Assembly: GCF_000521505.1 (NCBI RefSeq) | Contig: NZ_CP003915.1 | Location: 3,472,001-3,536,000, forward strand | Direction of reading: 5' to 3' | Length of the DNA stretch: 64,000 nt | Origin: Advenella mimigardefordensis DPN7 | Lineage (GTDB): Bacteria > Pseudomonadota > Gammaproteobacteria > Burkholderiales > Burkholderiaceae_B | Shown: piece by piece, positions 8,215 to 17,547 of the stretch | Layout: each line of letters opens with the position of its first letter | How positions within the stretch are numbered: position 1 is the stretch's first letter | Notes under the pieces: generated by a model | What the model saw: the letters and a program-made list of their open reading frames with translations, nothing else | What the model was told of the DNA's origin: nothing | Database searches by the model: none | Program-made: the position numbers and the translations under genes

Positions 8215-9810
8215 TCACTTATCGGACTTTTTCATATTCCAGAACACAGTGACAGGCGATGGCAGCACATCGGACAGCTTGGTGCTATACGCGGCGGGGA
8301 TCAGAAATTGTCCCAGCGGCGCAACCACGCCTTCATCAATCACCTGCTTTTGCAACTGCGCAGTGATATCCTTGCGCTCGGCATCATCTTTCGCTCGCGC
8401 ATACTTCAGCCGCAACGCCTCGATCTCGGGCACGTCGGGCCAGCCCGCCCATGCTTTTTTGCCATTGGAAGCGATGGTCGTATTGCCGAACGGATCTCCG
8501 CTGGTAGCCAGAATGCTGTATGTAGAAAAGATATTCCATCCGCCATCGGCCGGCGCTTTCTGGTTACTTTGCTGAGTCGCAACGGTCTGCCAGTCCATGG
8601 TCTTCATATCTACCTTGAAACCGGCCTTGCGCAAGGCGTCGCCGATCACCACCGGCTGAGCGGAGAGCATGGCGATATCGGTCGGCTGCAAAATCACAAC
8701 GGGCGTACCATCATAGTTGGCCTGTTTGAGTAAAGCCTTTGCTTTCTCGATATTGGCGGGCACAACGATATCCTTGCCATAGTCGTTTTCATTCGGATTG
8801 CCACAACCGAACACCGCCGCGCAGGGTTTGTAGTACTCAGGATTGCCAACCAGCGCCTTCAGCACATCTTCCTGTCCGACCGCATACATGGCGGCCTGGC
8901 GAATCAAGCGGTTATTGAAGGGCGCATGCAGATGATTGAACCGGAAGTATGTCCAGGCGCCCAGTTTATCCAGCACCTCAACCTTGATATTGTCCTGATC
9001 CTGGACCATGGGCAAGAGATCAAACGGGACTTGCTGGATAAAATCAATTTCATCATTCATCAGCGCATTAATGGGCGTCATCTGGTCTGGCATGGCCACC
9101 CACTGCACCTGCTCGACGTTCACCACTTTTGCCCCTGCGGTCCAGCTGGCGGGTTCGCTACGCGGCACATAATCATCATTACGTTCGTACACCACCTTAA
9201 GCCCGGGCCGGAACGCTGACTGAACGAACTTGAACGGCCCGGATCCGATATACTCGGTAATTGGCTGGGAAGACGGCGTCTGGGCAATACGCCTGGGCAT
9301 CATGAACGCAGGCCGTGAACTGAGTTTGCCCAGTCCCTGAAGTAATAAAGAGGTCGGTTCCTTCAGGCTGATTTCAAATACTTTGTCGTCGACAACCCTA
9401 ATATCATCCACCATGGTCATCAACACCTGACCGGTAGAATCCTTTTCGGCCCAGCGCTTAATGGAGGCGACACAGTCCTCTGATGTCACCGGCGCGCCGT
9501 CGTGCCATTTAAGACCGTCCCGCAGGGTAAAGGTGTATGTCTTACCATCGTCCGATGCCTTCCAGTCCGCCATTTGCGGCTGAATCTTGAAGTTCGCGTC
9601 CGTTCCCAGCAAGGTGTCATAAATCATATAGCCATGGTCCCGGGTCATGAAGGCGGTGCTGATAACCGGATCCATCACGCGTAATCCGGACTGCATCACG
9701 GCCGTCACCGTTTGCGCCTGAGCGGCCGGCGCGCACGACAAAGCGGCAGCCAATGCCATACCCATTGCCACACTTTTCAAAGCGCTCAATTGCTTGGCCT
9801 TGTATATCAT
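8215..9810 (-). CDS. ABC transporter substrate-binding protein, family 5 (DppA/GsiB-like)
   Basis: 531 residues. A Sec signal peptide ends at about residue 32 (AALSCAPAAQAQ). The body has SBP_bac_5 features: YDTLLGTDANFKIQPQMADWK near 65, TFTLRDGLKWHDGAPVTSEDC near 92-115 and a late ERKDITAQLQ stretch. It captures the substrate in the periplasm for the two permeases. An AGGAGATAG ribosome site precedes the ATG. An 88-bp gap to the oxidase upstream contains a small CCCCT/AGGGG hairpin at the oxidase stop, which could tune receptor expression relative to the enzymes. Confidence 0.92.
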   Translation of the reverse strand: MIYKAKQLSALKSVAMGMALAAALSCAPAAQAQTVTAVMQSGLRVMDPVISTAFMTRDHGYMIYDTLLGTDANFKIQPQMADWKASDDGKTYTFTLRDGLKWHDGAPVTSEDCVASIKRWAEKDSTGQVLMTMVDDIRVVDDKVFEISLKEPTSLLLQGLGKLSSRPAFMMPRRIAQTPSSQPITEYIGSGPFKFVQSAFRPGLKVVYERNDDYVPRSEPASWTAGAKVVNVEQVQWVAMPDQMTPINALMNDEIDFIQQVPFDLLPMVQDQDNIKVEVLDKLGAWTYFRFNHLHAPFNNRLIRQAAMYAVGQEDVLKALVGNPEYYKPCAAVFGCGNPNENDYGKDIVVPANIEKAKALLKQANYDGTPVVILQPTDIAMLSAQPVVIGDALRKAGFKVDMKTMDWQTVATQQSNQKAPADGGWNIFSTYSILATSGDPFGNTTIASNGKKAWAGWPDVPEIEALRLKYARAKDDAERKDITAQLQKQVIDEGVVAPLGQFLIPAAYSTKLSDVLPSPVTVFWNMKKSDK

Positions 9811-9898
9811 GGTCTATCTCCTGTATTCGATATAAGGGGGCTGGCTCAGTTGACAGCAATTCAATCCTGGCCAGTACATGTGCTGCAACACCCCTGTT

Positions 9899-11146
9899 TT
9901 AAGGGGCGAAAAGCCTATCGGCAATGGGTGCCGAATCGCCTGAAAGCCGATTCGCCAGCAAGGCGGCGCTGCCCGCGGCAAGCGTAAAGCCCAATGCGCC
10001 CTGGCCGGCGTTCATCCACAAATTGCGCAAGGGCGTACGGCCAATCAACGGTTTGCTGTCCGGACGGGCGGGACGCAGCCCCGCCCACGCTACAGGTTCG
10101 CCTGCAGGATGCAATGCGGGCAAATACCGTTCAGCCGCCTGTCTCAGGCTGGCGATGCGACCCATCCGGATCACGCCCGATGTATCGCCAATATCGACCA
10201 TGCCGGCAATACGCAAGCGGTTTCCCACACGGGCATAGACAACCTTATTATGTACGTCGCTCACACTGACATGCGGCGCCTCGCTTTGTGCAGTGAGTTC
10301 GTACGTCAGGCTGTAACCTTTCAGCGGATAAATATGGGGATTGAAGCCCGCCTGGCGCCCCAGCATCTGTGCACCAACGCCGTTGGCGATGACATAAGCA
10401 TCGGCCTCCATATCGCCCGACTGTGTCTGCAACCGCGTCACCTGACCGCGCTCATGATGCAGGCGCACGACAGGAGTGTTGTAAACAAAATCAACCGGTC
10501 CGGCTCGCTGACGCAGCACCCGCTCCAGCTCAAGGCATAGCTTCATGCAATCGCCGGCGTCTTCGCTCTGCGTAAATATGCCGCCCACAATCTGCTGCTC
10601 AATACCACGCAATGCGGGCTCCAGACGCACACATTGCTGGCGGTCCAGCGCTTGCTGCTGCGCGCCCAGCGTCGCCTGATAGTCCATCTGCTTTCTGGCG
10701 GCGTCATACGCTGCAGCATCCTGATACACCAGCAACTTGCCGGAACGGCTGAAATCAAATGTCAACATGTCATCCGTCATCAGTTGATGCATCATTTGTC
10801 TGCTGTACAAACCCAGCGTCAGCAGCTCAGCCGTTGTCTGCCGGCTTTTGCGACTGCTGCAGGCAGCCAGAAATGCCATCGCCCAGCGCCATTGCTGCGG
10901 ATCAGCACGCAAGTGCAATGACAGGGGTGATTGCCTGTCAAACAGCCACCCCGGCAATTTGCCCAACACCGCCGGCTCGGCCAGCGGCGCAACGAAGCTG
11001 TAACTCAATTGGGCGCCATTGGCCATGCTGGTCATCTGCCCCGGACCCGCACATGCATCCACGACGGTGATCCGATGTCCTTTTTGAGCCAGATAATATG
11101 CGCTGGTCATGCCGATGACGCCGGCGCCGATCACAATAATGTGCAT
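9899..11146 (-). CDS. FAD-dependent D-amino acid dehydrogenase-like oxidoreductase (DadA family)
   Basis: 415 residues from the ATG at 11146, which begins MHIIVIGAGVIG directly; a longer reading from 11290 would run into the upstream gene and adds no domain. The FAD-binding GxGxxG is at residues 6-11, followed by an acidic strand end (TVVDA). The C-terminal NAGQGALGFTLAAGSAALLA is the usual second FAD contact of DadA-like enzymes. It would oxidatively deaminate a D-amino acid or similar secondary amine to the keto acid. The deacylase and importer in the same run could supply the D-amino acid. Sarcosine- or opine-oxidase activity remains possible. Confidence 0.8.
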   Translation of the reverse strand: MHIIVIGAGVIGMTSAYYLAQKGHRITVVDACAGPGQMTSMANGAQLSYSFVAPLAEPAVLGKLPGWLFDRQSPLSLHLRADPQQWRWAMAFLAACSSRKSRQTTAELLTLGLYSRQMMHQLMTDDMLTFDFSRSGKLLVYQDAAAYDAARKQMDYQATLGAQQQALDRQQCVRLEPALRGIEQQIVGGIFTQSEDAGDCMKLCLELERVLRQRAGPVDFVYNTPVVRLHHERGQVTRLQTQSGDMEADAYVIANGVGAQMLGRQAGFNPHIYPLKGYSLTYELTAQSEAPHVSVSDVHNKVVYARVGNRLRIAGMVDIGDTSGVIRMGRIASLRQAAERYLPALHPAGEPVAWAGLRPARPDSKPLIGRTPLRNLWMNAGQGALGFTLAAGSAALLANRLSGDSAPIADRLFAP

Positions 11147-11159
11147 TTGCGCTCCCGTA

Positions 11160-12836
11160 TCATCGGCCCGAACGGGCTCGTTCGCGCAATTGTGCGATCG
11201 TTGCTGCCGCCGATATATGTTGCAAACTGGTGCGTACCGAAATAACAGCAGCCTGTCCGCTGGCAAGTGCCGTGCGTAGTGCCGCCTCAATCTGCGAGCT
11301 GTCCTCTACCGCAATGCCGACGGCGCCGAAATTACGTGCCAGCGCAGCAAAATCAGGATTGCAAAGATCCGTGGCGCTCACCCGCTCAGGAAAATGCTTT
11401 TCCTGATGCATGCGGATCGTGCCATAGGCGCCATTGTCCGAAATAATCAGTACCGGATGTGCTCCGTACTGAAGAGCCGTCGCCAGCTCGTTCCCTGTCA
11501 TTAAAAACCCGCCATCGCCGACAAAACAGATGACCTGTCGCTCCGGATGGCGCAAACTGGCGGCAACGGCGGCCGGCACGCCATAACCCATCGCGCCTGA
11601 CGATGGCGCAACCATAGCCCTGCCTGCGCCAAACCGCAGCAGGCGCTGTACCCATCCACCGAAGTTACCGGCATCAATCGTGACAATGGCGTCATCGGCC
11701 AGCAACTGGTCGGCTGCCTGCACCACACTCGAAAACACCACGCCGTCGGCAGCATCGGACGGCCCTTCCCACTGTCTGAGAGATTGCGCCACCTGATGCA
11801 GTTTTTTGCTCCAGGCCTGATGCGCTTCATCGATTGCGGCCGGTGCGCTATTGCTCAGCGCCTCCAGAAATGTGGTCGGGTCAGCGACCAGCCCCAGATC
11901 CGTCCTGCGCAGGGCCCCAAGGGCATCCGCATCCGGCCAGACGTGAATCAGCGGTTGTTGCGGCTGAGGCGCCGCAGGAAAGCAATATCCCTGAGTGGTC
12001 ACATCGCCCAGACGGGTGCCCACAGCGATCACCAGATCGGCTTCGGCCACCGCCTGCGCCAGCGCCGCCGGTGCGCCATAGGCCAGATGTCCGGCAAACA
12101 ACGGGTGGTTATTATCGAGCAGATCGGCATGCCGCACCGCCGTCGCAACCGGTATGCCAAACGCTTCAGCCGCAAGCTGCAACGCCTTGCATCCGGCCGC
12201 ATGTTTAAGCAGTCCGCCGGCAATGAACAAGGGACGACGTGCCTGTGCAATCATGCCCGCCACCTGTTTGAGCGAGGCCTCCGACGCGCCTGCTTTCGGT
12301 AACGGCAAACGGTATGCGCGCTCAACCTCGATCACATCCTCCAGCATATCTTCCGGCAATGCCACGATCACCGGCCCTGGCGTGCCGCTGCAGGCTCGAT
12401 GAAATGCCGTGGCAACCTGATCGGCCAGCCGCTGCGCATCATTGATTTCCACCACCCACTTGGCCATGCTGCCGAATACCTGTTCATAATTGACCTCCTG
12501 AAACGCCGCCATATGGCGATGTGCTCTTTCAACCTGGCCTATGAATATAATCAGCGGAACAGCATCCTGCTGCGCCGTATGTACGGCGATCGCCGCATTC
12601 ATCGCGCCCGGACCGCGGCTGACCAGCGCGATACCCGGCCTGCCGGTAAGCCGCGCGTCGGCCAGCGCCATAAAGCCCGCGCCGCCTTCATGGCGACACG
12701 TCACCACCTTGATGCCGGCATGCGCCGACAGGGCATCCAGCGCACTTAAATAACTCTCGCCAGGCACACAAAAAAACCGGTCCACCTCATGCGCACTTAA
12801 CACATCGATCAATACATCTGCTGCTCTTTGCTTCAT
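11160..12836 (-). CDS. Thiamine diphosphate-dependent enzyme, acetolactate synthase-like (catabolic type)
   Basis: 558 residues in the three-domain ThDP fold. The activating glutamate is E50 (CRHEGGAG), the FAD-like middle domain spans about 185-330, and the ThDP/Mg motif GDGGFLMTGNELA...ISDNGAYG lies near 440-475. No ilvN-type small subunit or other ilv gene is nearby, so a biosynthetic role is unlikely. Likely jobs are decarboxylation or carboligation of a 2-keto acid, which would be what the neighbouring DadA-like oxidase produces. Its ATG overlaps the TetR stop (ATGA, 12833-12836). Confidence 0.82.
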   Translation of the reverse strand: MKQRAADVLIDVLSAHEVDRFFCVPGESYLSALDALSAHAGIKVVTCRHEGGAGFMALADARLTGRPGIALVSRGPGAMNAAIAVHTAQQDAVPLIIFIGQVERAHRHMAAFQEVNYEQVFGSMAKWVVEINDAQRLADQVATAFHRACSGTPGPVIVALPEDMLEDVIEVERAYRLPLPKAGASEASLKQVAGMIAQARRPLFIAGGLLKHAAGCKALQLAAEAFGIPVATAVRHADLLDNNHPLFAGHLAYGAPAALAQAVAEADLVIAVGTRLGDVTTQGYCFPAAPQPQQPLIHVWPDADALGALRRTDLGLVADPTTFLEALSNSAPAAIDEAHQAWSKKLHQVAQSLRQWEGPSDAADGVVFSSVVQAADQLLADDAIVTIDAGNFGGWVQRLLRFGAGRAMVAPSSGAMGYGVPAAVAASLRHPERQVICFVGDGGFLMTGNELATALQYGAHPVLIISDNGAYGTIRMHQEKHFPERVSATDLCNPDFAALARNFGAVGIAVEDSSQIEAALRTALASGQAAVISVRTSLQHISAAATIAQLRERARSGR

Positions 12837-13495
12837 TGTCTGCTTCCAGGTAAATATCCTTCACTCTTACTTCGTTCCAGATCGGCCAACGCCTGCGTTC
12901 GCAGGTTTTCAGGAAATCCGGCCTGAATAATCTGTTCAAGCGCCGCATACAGTCGCTGCCAGCCAGCATTCGTCCTTAGTGACACCCCCAGAAAATGGCT
13001 TTCTGTCTTGGATCGCAACATCATGTACAGCACCCCGGCCAACATAATGCTCACGACTGCCGGCACGTCCACTTCCTGTGTCAACCCGTCTACCCGATCA
13101 ATAAACGACCGGGCCGCCTTCTCGCGTCGCTGCGCCAGCTTCTCGGTCACCTCGTTCACTTCAATCAACTCCCAGCGTCGGATTTCCCGCAGGCTTTCGC
13201 TGCCTGCGAGCGCCTCGATCTGGGCATGCAACATCGACAGAATCAGGGTAGCGGGTGTCTGCTGGCTGGACTCTTCATCCCTGAGCAGCCCGGCGCGCGC
13301 AGTCCAGAAATCCTGTTCCTGCATCCAGACCAGTAACAGGCCAGGCAAACCATTGAAATAGCGGTAAATCAGTTCCTTGCTGACCCCTGCCCGTTTGGCA
13401 ACGGCATTGACGCCCACGCCCACCATTCCCGTTTCATTGATCTGCTCTTCCAGCGCGTTTAAAAGCTTTCGTTCTGTGTTTTCACGACGCGACAT
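12833..13495 (-). CDS. TetR family transcriptional regulator
   Basis: 220 residues from the ATG at 13495 (MSRRENTERK). The N-terminal helix-turn-helix spans about residues 10-55 (GVNAVAKRAGVSKELIYRYFNG); the remainder is a helical ligand domain without recognisable family. The start lies 14 bp inside the end of the preceding gene, so it is translated as part of the same message. A palindromic TetR-type site at 14461-14486 in front of the first gene of this run is the obvious target, making this the local regulator, probably autorepressed. Confidence 0.85.
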   Translation of the reverse strand: MSRRENTERKLLNALEEQINETGMVGVGVNAVAKRAGVSKELIYRYFNGLPGLLLVWMQEQDFWTARAGLLRDEESSQQTPATLILSMLHAQIEALAGSESLREIRRWELIEVNEVTEKLAQRREKAARSFIDRVDGLTQEVDVPAVVSIMLAGVLYMMLRSKTESHFLGVSLRTNAGWQRLYAALEQIIQAGFPENLRTQALADLERSKSEGYLPGSRQ

Positions 13496-14411
13496 GCATT
13501 GACCTTCGCATGACGACCGTTGCCGAAACGGGATCCAGACTGCGCACGACACAGCCATCCTCTACCAGTCCGATCAGCTCGCTGATCGTGTGGCCGATCA
13601 GACGACCGGCTTGCCAGACCGGCGTCCCCAGATACGCTGCCGTAAAACGTCCTGATATATCCGACACCGGCGCTGCCGCCGTTTCAATCAGGGCAATCTG
13701 CCCTTCCGAATCAAGCTGAATCCTGTCGTTTTGCGCCTGGCGCAGCGCAACGGCCTGCGGCATAGACAACAATTGATAAGTACCGGCCTCGCCGCTCAAA
13801 GCCTGCCAGGCCAGACTGCCTACCGCCTCCGCCATATCACGCATGAAATAAATTGAGTTATGCAGAATGGCCAGATTCCTGTCTCCTGCGCTGCGGGCAA
13901 AGCTGCCCAGATCCGCTCTTGCAGCCACCCGCTGACTATTGCCCCAGCCGATATAACCCTGAGCATCAATAGCGATCAATCCCGCGTCGCTTTGGGCATT
14001 CGCGTGCAGCACCGCATCCACGGCGTGCTGGGGCATTTCTCCATTGGCCAGACGCCGCAACACGGCCCGATTCAGGGGCTCGCCATCGATTCCCGCACGA
14101 TTGGGCAAGCGATGACCGGTGACCAGCCCGATACCATCAAAGCCGGGCAGAAATTGCTGCAACGGCTCGGGTCTGTCGGGTCCGCTGGAAATCGCTGCGG
14201 CCCTTGTAGCCTGCAACCATTCGTCCGGAATCGCCAGTTTGCCGATGCCTCCGTTTTGGGTCACACAGTGGCATACCCTGCCGTCGTGCAACATTGCCGC
14301 AAAGACGGCAAAGCCGCCTATGGCGCCTCTGCCCAGCAACTCTGCGGCAAGCACACCTGCACGTACTGATTCTCCCGCGTTGGCGCCACTGGCGGCGATT
14401 CCAATTGTCAT
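13482..14411 (-). CDS. Conserved protein of unknown function (GAIGGF-type)
   Basis: 309 residues, first gene of the nine-gene leftward run. I recall relatives in Bordetella and Burkholderia but cannot name a characterised one. Visible features: an N-terminal MTIGIAASG followed by GRGAIGGFAVFAAM near 28-41, a GPDRPEPL segment near 77-84, GIGLVTGHRLPN near 94-105, and DAGLIAIDAQGYIGWGNS near 143-160. The alternation of short strands with Gly turns and the internal AIGG threonine/serine-like edge hint at an N-terminal-nucleophile hydrolase-like fold, which is only inference. No signal peptide or membrane segment is seen. Its position suggests a role in handling the same amino compounds. Confidence 0.6.
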   Translation of the reverse strand: MTIGIAASGANAGESVRAGVLAAELLGRGAIGGFAVFAAMLHDGRVCHCVTQNGGIGKLAIPDEWLQATRAAAISSGPDRPEPLQQFLPGFDGIGLVTGHRLPNRAGIDGEPLNRAVLRRLANGEMPQHAVDAVLHANAQSDAGLIAIDAQGYIGWGNSQRVAARADLGSFARSAGDRNLAILHNSIYFMRDMAEAVGSLAWQALSGEAGTYQLLSMPQAVALRQAQNDRIQLDSEGQIALIETAAAPVSDISGRFTAAYLGTPVWQAGRLIGHTISELIGLVEDGCVVRSLDPVSATVVMRRSMHVAS

Positions 14412-14833
14412 AAACGATCCGTTGCAAAGTCCATTGAGCGATAAAACATATGCCTCATGCCAAATGTGACCGGGTGGTCATATTTGAATGCTAACACCAT
14501 GAGATTGGAAATAACAAGTGTAATTTTCTAGGGAATACCCCAATCAGGCAGCGTGCTCAGAACGCGGACTTGTCAACTGCAGTGAAGTGTCTGGCTACCT
14601 ATGCCAAGCATTTTTCATGCCAGCCTGCAGGTACGTTTTTGTTGCATTTTTTATTGCGCTATTCGCTGGTCCTGCCCTGAAGGTATACTCGAACGTGAGA
14701 TCGCAACCCCCAGACATCGTTATCAATCGTCAGCAGATGACGTCAATTTACGTCAATTTGCCGCTAAAGCCTTGCACCATTGCCAAATGCCAGTTGTAAT
14801 GAAGTGATCTAGCAAATCGCAAGGGTCCGGCCA
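14412..14833. other. Divergent intergenic region
   Basis: This 422-bp gap separates the leftward catabolic run from the rightward betaine importer. It holds the TetR-type palindrome (14461-14486). Short readings inside it (for example 14587-14799) lack a ribosome site and recognisable protein sequence. No RNA gene is seen. Confidence 0.6.
14461..14486. promoter_or_regulatory. Putative TetR-family operator
   Basis: Arms CAAATGTGACC (14461-14471) and GGTCATATTTG (14476-14486) pair with one mismatch around a 4-nt centre. The core TGACC-N4-GGTCA has the size and symmetry of TetR-family sites. It is 50 bp upstream of the first gene of the run that contains the TetR gene, well placed to control it. 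Confidence 0.6.
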
Positions 14834-16666
14834 ATGGTACAGCGCATCGTTTTTGTTTTTTTGCTCCTCTTCAGTGCGCCCGCACTTGCTGCGTGCGCCA
14901 GTCCGGTCAAATTCGCCGCGCTGACCTGGGAAAGCGGTCAATTCACCAGCGCGGTATTGCGCCTGATCACCGAACACGGCTACCGGTGCAAGACAACTGA
15001 AGTTCCGGGATCGGGCCCTGCCCAGGAAAATGCCCTGGCGCAGAACGATATCCAGGTCATTGGCGAAGTGTGGGTCGGGCGCTCCGAAGTGATGAATAAA
15101 GCGTTGCAGGAGAAGAAGGCCGCCATGGTGGGCGACACGCTCAAAGGCGGTGCACAGCAGGGCTGGTATGTGCCCGATTATGTCTGGGAGCAAAACCCGC
15201 AACTTCGCTCCTATCAGGATCTGGAACGGTTTTCACACTTGTTTCTGGATTCAGCCAGCGGCCCCAAACCACGCTTTATGAACTGCCCGTCCGGCTGGAC
15301 ATGTGAAATATTCAATACCCGCCTGTTGCATACGACGGGTCTGGACAAGACGTTCGATAATGTTCACCCGGGAACAGGCGCTGCACTGGATGCGGAAATT
15401 TCCTCTGCCTATGAACAGAAGAAGCCCCTGCTCTTTTATTACTGGCAGCCAACCGGGCTTATGGCTAAATACACATTCAAGGCGCTGACGTTTCCGGAAA
15501 ATGAATCAGAATGCTGGAACAGTCTGCTGGAAAAGGACGGCGACAAGAATTGCGTTACCGGCTTTCCCGTCTCCAATCTGTCGGTTGCCGTTTCCACCCC
15601 CTTCAAGGAACAGCATCCGGATCTGATGCAATTCTTTGAAAAAATCCAGTTCACGCCCGATCAACTGAACGGCGCCATTCTGCAGATGACAGAAAGCAAG
15701 CGTGACGGTGCGCGGCAGGCGGAACAGTTCATCAAAGACCATCCCGAGGTGTGGCAGGCTTGGGTCAGCCCCGAAGCCGCCTCCCGATTGCAAGCGTGGA
15801 CGGGGCAAACAACAACCGCAAGCAGCATCTTCCCAGACTGGTCCATACAGGACCGGCTCAATAGCGGTCTCAAGTCGCTGGTGGGCAGCTATGGCGAGTC
15901 GTTTCGACAGGTTAGCGGCTTTCTGACCCGCTACCTGCTTAGCCCAACGGTGCAGGCCCTTGCCGCGATTCCGGCCTGGCTGATGATTCTGCTTACTGCA
16001 GCCCTGGCCTGGCACAGCACACGTTCCATTATTTTTGCGGTGGCCTGCGCTATCGGGCTTTACGTGATCGGCGCCTTCGGCCTATGGGTGGCATTGCTGC
16101 AGACGCTGGCGCTGCTGATTTGTTCGGTCATTATTACAGTCGTCATTGGAATACCGATAGGGATATTCGTCGCCGGGCGACCGCGCGTGTACCGCGTGCT
16201 GCAGCCGGTGCTGGACGTCATGCAAACCATGCCCAGCTTTGTCTATCTTATTCCGGTGCTGATGCTTTTTGGGCTGGGCAATGTGCCCGCACTATTTGCA
16301 ACAATCATTTACGCCATCGCGCCACTGATTCGCCTGACGGCGCTGGGTATTTTACAGATCAGTCGCGAGATGCATGAAACCGGCACCGCGTTTGGCACCA
16401 ATCGCTGGCAAATGCTGCGCTGGGTCATTCTGCCGCTTGCCAAACCCAGCATCATGGCGGGTATCAACCAAGCCATTATGATGTCACTCTCCATGGTCGT
16501 ACTGGCCTCCATGATCGGCGCACCGGGCCTTGGCGAACGGGTACTGGAGGCGGTGCAAACACTGAATGTCGGCCAGGGCGTACAGGCCGGTGGCGCCATT
16601 GTGATCCTGGCGGTCATTATTGATCGCATCACCCAGGCTTACGGTAACCGCAGGAGAACACGATGA
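14834..16666 (+). CDS. Glycine betaine/choline-type ABC transporter, substrate-binding and permease fusion (ProX-ProW)
   Basis: 610 residues joining two modules. Residues 1-20 are a signal peptide (LLLFSAPALA|AC). Residues 20 to about 320 are an OpuAC/ProX binding domain (VKFAALTWESGQFTSAV at the start; VIGEVWVGR near 80). From about 365 a ProW-like permease follows, with the IGIPIGIF, QTMPSFVYLIPVLMLFG and MHETGTAFGTNRWQ coupling-loop motifs. Such fusions put a receptor on every transporter half. The gene overlaps the ATPase gene by 4 bp. The ligand is a quaternary amine by family; it may be choline, betaine, carnitine or proline betaine. Confidence 0.9.
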   Translation: MVQRIVFVFLLLFSAPALAACASPVKFAALTWESGQFTSAVLRLITEHGYRCKTTEVPGSGPAQENALAQNDIQVIGEVWVGRSEVMNKALQEKKAAMVGDTLKGGAQQGWYVPDYVWEQNPQLRSYQDLERFSHLFLDSASGPKPRFMNCPSGWTCEIFNTRLLHTTGLDKTFDNVHPGTGAALDAEISSAYEQKKPLLFYYWQPTGLMAKYTFKALTFPENESECWNSLLEKDGDKNCVTGFPVSNLSVAVSTPFKEQHPDLMQFFEKIQFTPDQLNGAILQMTESKRDGARQAEQFIKDHPEVWQAWVSPEAASRLQAWTGQTTTASSIFPDWSIQDRLNSGLKSLVGSYGESFRQVSGFLTRYLLSPTVQALAAIPAWLMILLTAALAWHSTRSIIFAVACAIGLYVIGAFGLWVALLQTLALLICSVIITVVIGIPIGIFVAGRPRVYRVLQPVLDVMQTMPSFVYLIPVLMLFGLGNVPALFATIIYAIAPLIRLTALGILQISREMHETGTAFGTNRWQMLRWVILPLAKPSIMAGINQAIMMSLSMVVLASMIGAPGLGERVLEAVQTLNVGQGVQAGGAIVILAVIIDRITQAYGNRRRTR

Positions 16667-17547
16667 ATCCAGAAGTCATAGATCATCTCCCGGGCACGGT
16701 GCCAACCGGCGCAGGCAGCCCGGACATAGACCAGCATTTCATCCGTCTGCAGAATATCAATAAAGTGTTCGGCGAACGCCATAGCAAGGCCATGAAACTG
16801 CTGCAACAGGGCGCGGAGAATGAACAAATCGCGGCTGAAACCGGCTGCCATGTGGCGTTAAGAAATATCAATCTGGATATTCCTTCCAATGGTATTTATT
16901 GCATCATGGGGCTGTCTGGCTCCGGTAAATCCACGCTGCTGCGCCATATCAATCGCCTGATTGATCCGGACACCGGCACGGTTCACATTCAGGATGTAGA
17001 CGTGACCGCCCTGTCCATTCCGGAACTGCAGAAATTTCGCCAGAAGCGCATTGCCATGGTCTTTCAGCACTTTGGCCTGCTGCCGCATTTCACCGTCCAG
17101 CAGAATGCCGAATTTGCCCTGCGCGTGCGTGGCGTTCCCAAACGCGAGCGTGCCGAGCAGGCGCGTTACTGGCTTAACGAAATGGAACTGTCCGGCTACG
17201 AGACGCACTATTATGACGAGCTCTCCGGCGGCATGCGCCAGCGCGTCGGTCTGGCGCGCGCGCTGGCGGCCGGCACTGACATTCTTCTGATGGACGAACC
17301 CTTTTCCGCACTTGACCCACTGATCAGACGCAAATTACAGACACTGTTACTGGATTTGCAGGACCGTCTGAATAAGACCATTGTGTTTATTACCCATGAT
17401 GTGGAGGAAGCCAGGATCCTTGGCGGCACCGTTGCCCTGCTCAATCAGGGCCGGCTGATTCAGCACGGCAGCCTGGCGCAAATGGCCTCCAATCCCGCCG
17501 ATGAGTACGTGGCCAGCTTTTTAACCTCATCTACAGACGTATCATGA
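16663..17547 (+). CDS. Glycine betaine/choline-type ABC transporter ATPase (ProV-like)
   Basis: 294 residues. An N-terminal extension of about 50 residues contains the ALKLLQQG-like segment typical of ProV (here KAMKLLQQGA). Walker A GLSGSGKST is near 85-93, Q-loop FQHFGLLPH near 132, signature LSGGMRQRV near 187, and Walker B LLMDEPFSALDP near 208. There is no C-terminal CBS pair; the chain ends soon after the ABC domain, so the ionic-strength sensor of OpuA-type systems is absent. Start overlaps the preceding stop (ATGA). Confidence 0.92.
   Translation: MNPEVIDHLPGTVPTGAGSPDIDQHFIRLQNINKVFGERHSKAMKLLQQGAENEQIAAETGCHVALRNINLDIPSNGIYCIMGLSGSGKSTLLRHINRLIDPDTGTVHIQDVDVTALSIPELQKFRQKRIAMVFQHFGLLPHFTVQQNAEFALRVRGVPKRERAEQARYWLNEMELSGYETHYYDELSGGMRQRVGLARALAAGTDILLMDEPFSALDPLIRRKLQTLLLDLQDRLNKTIVFITHDVEEARILGGTVALLNQGRLIQHGSLAQMASNPADEYVASFLTSSTDVS

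Noticed and set aside
11160..12836. Considered as biosynthetic acetolactate synthase ilvB
   Set aside because: No small subunit or ilv neighbours, and it lies in a TetR-controlled catabolic run; called catabolic ThDP enzyme instead.
14587..14799. Small frames in the gap before the betaine importer
   Set aside because: No ribosome site, overlapping frames with equal claim, no similarity.
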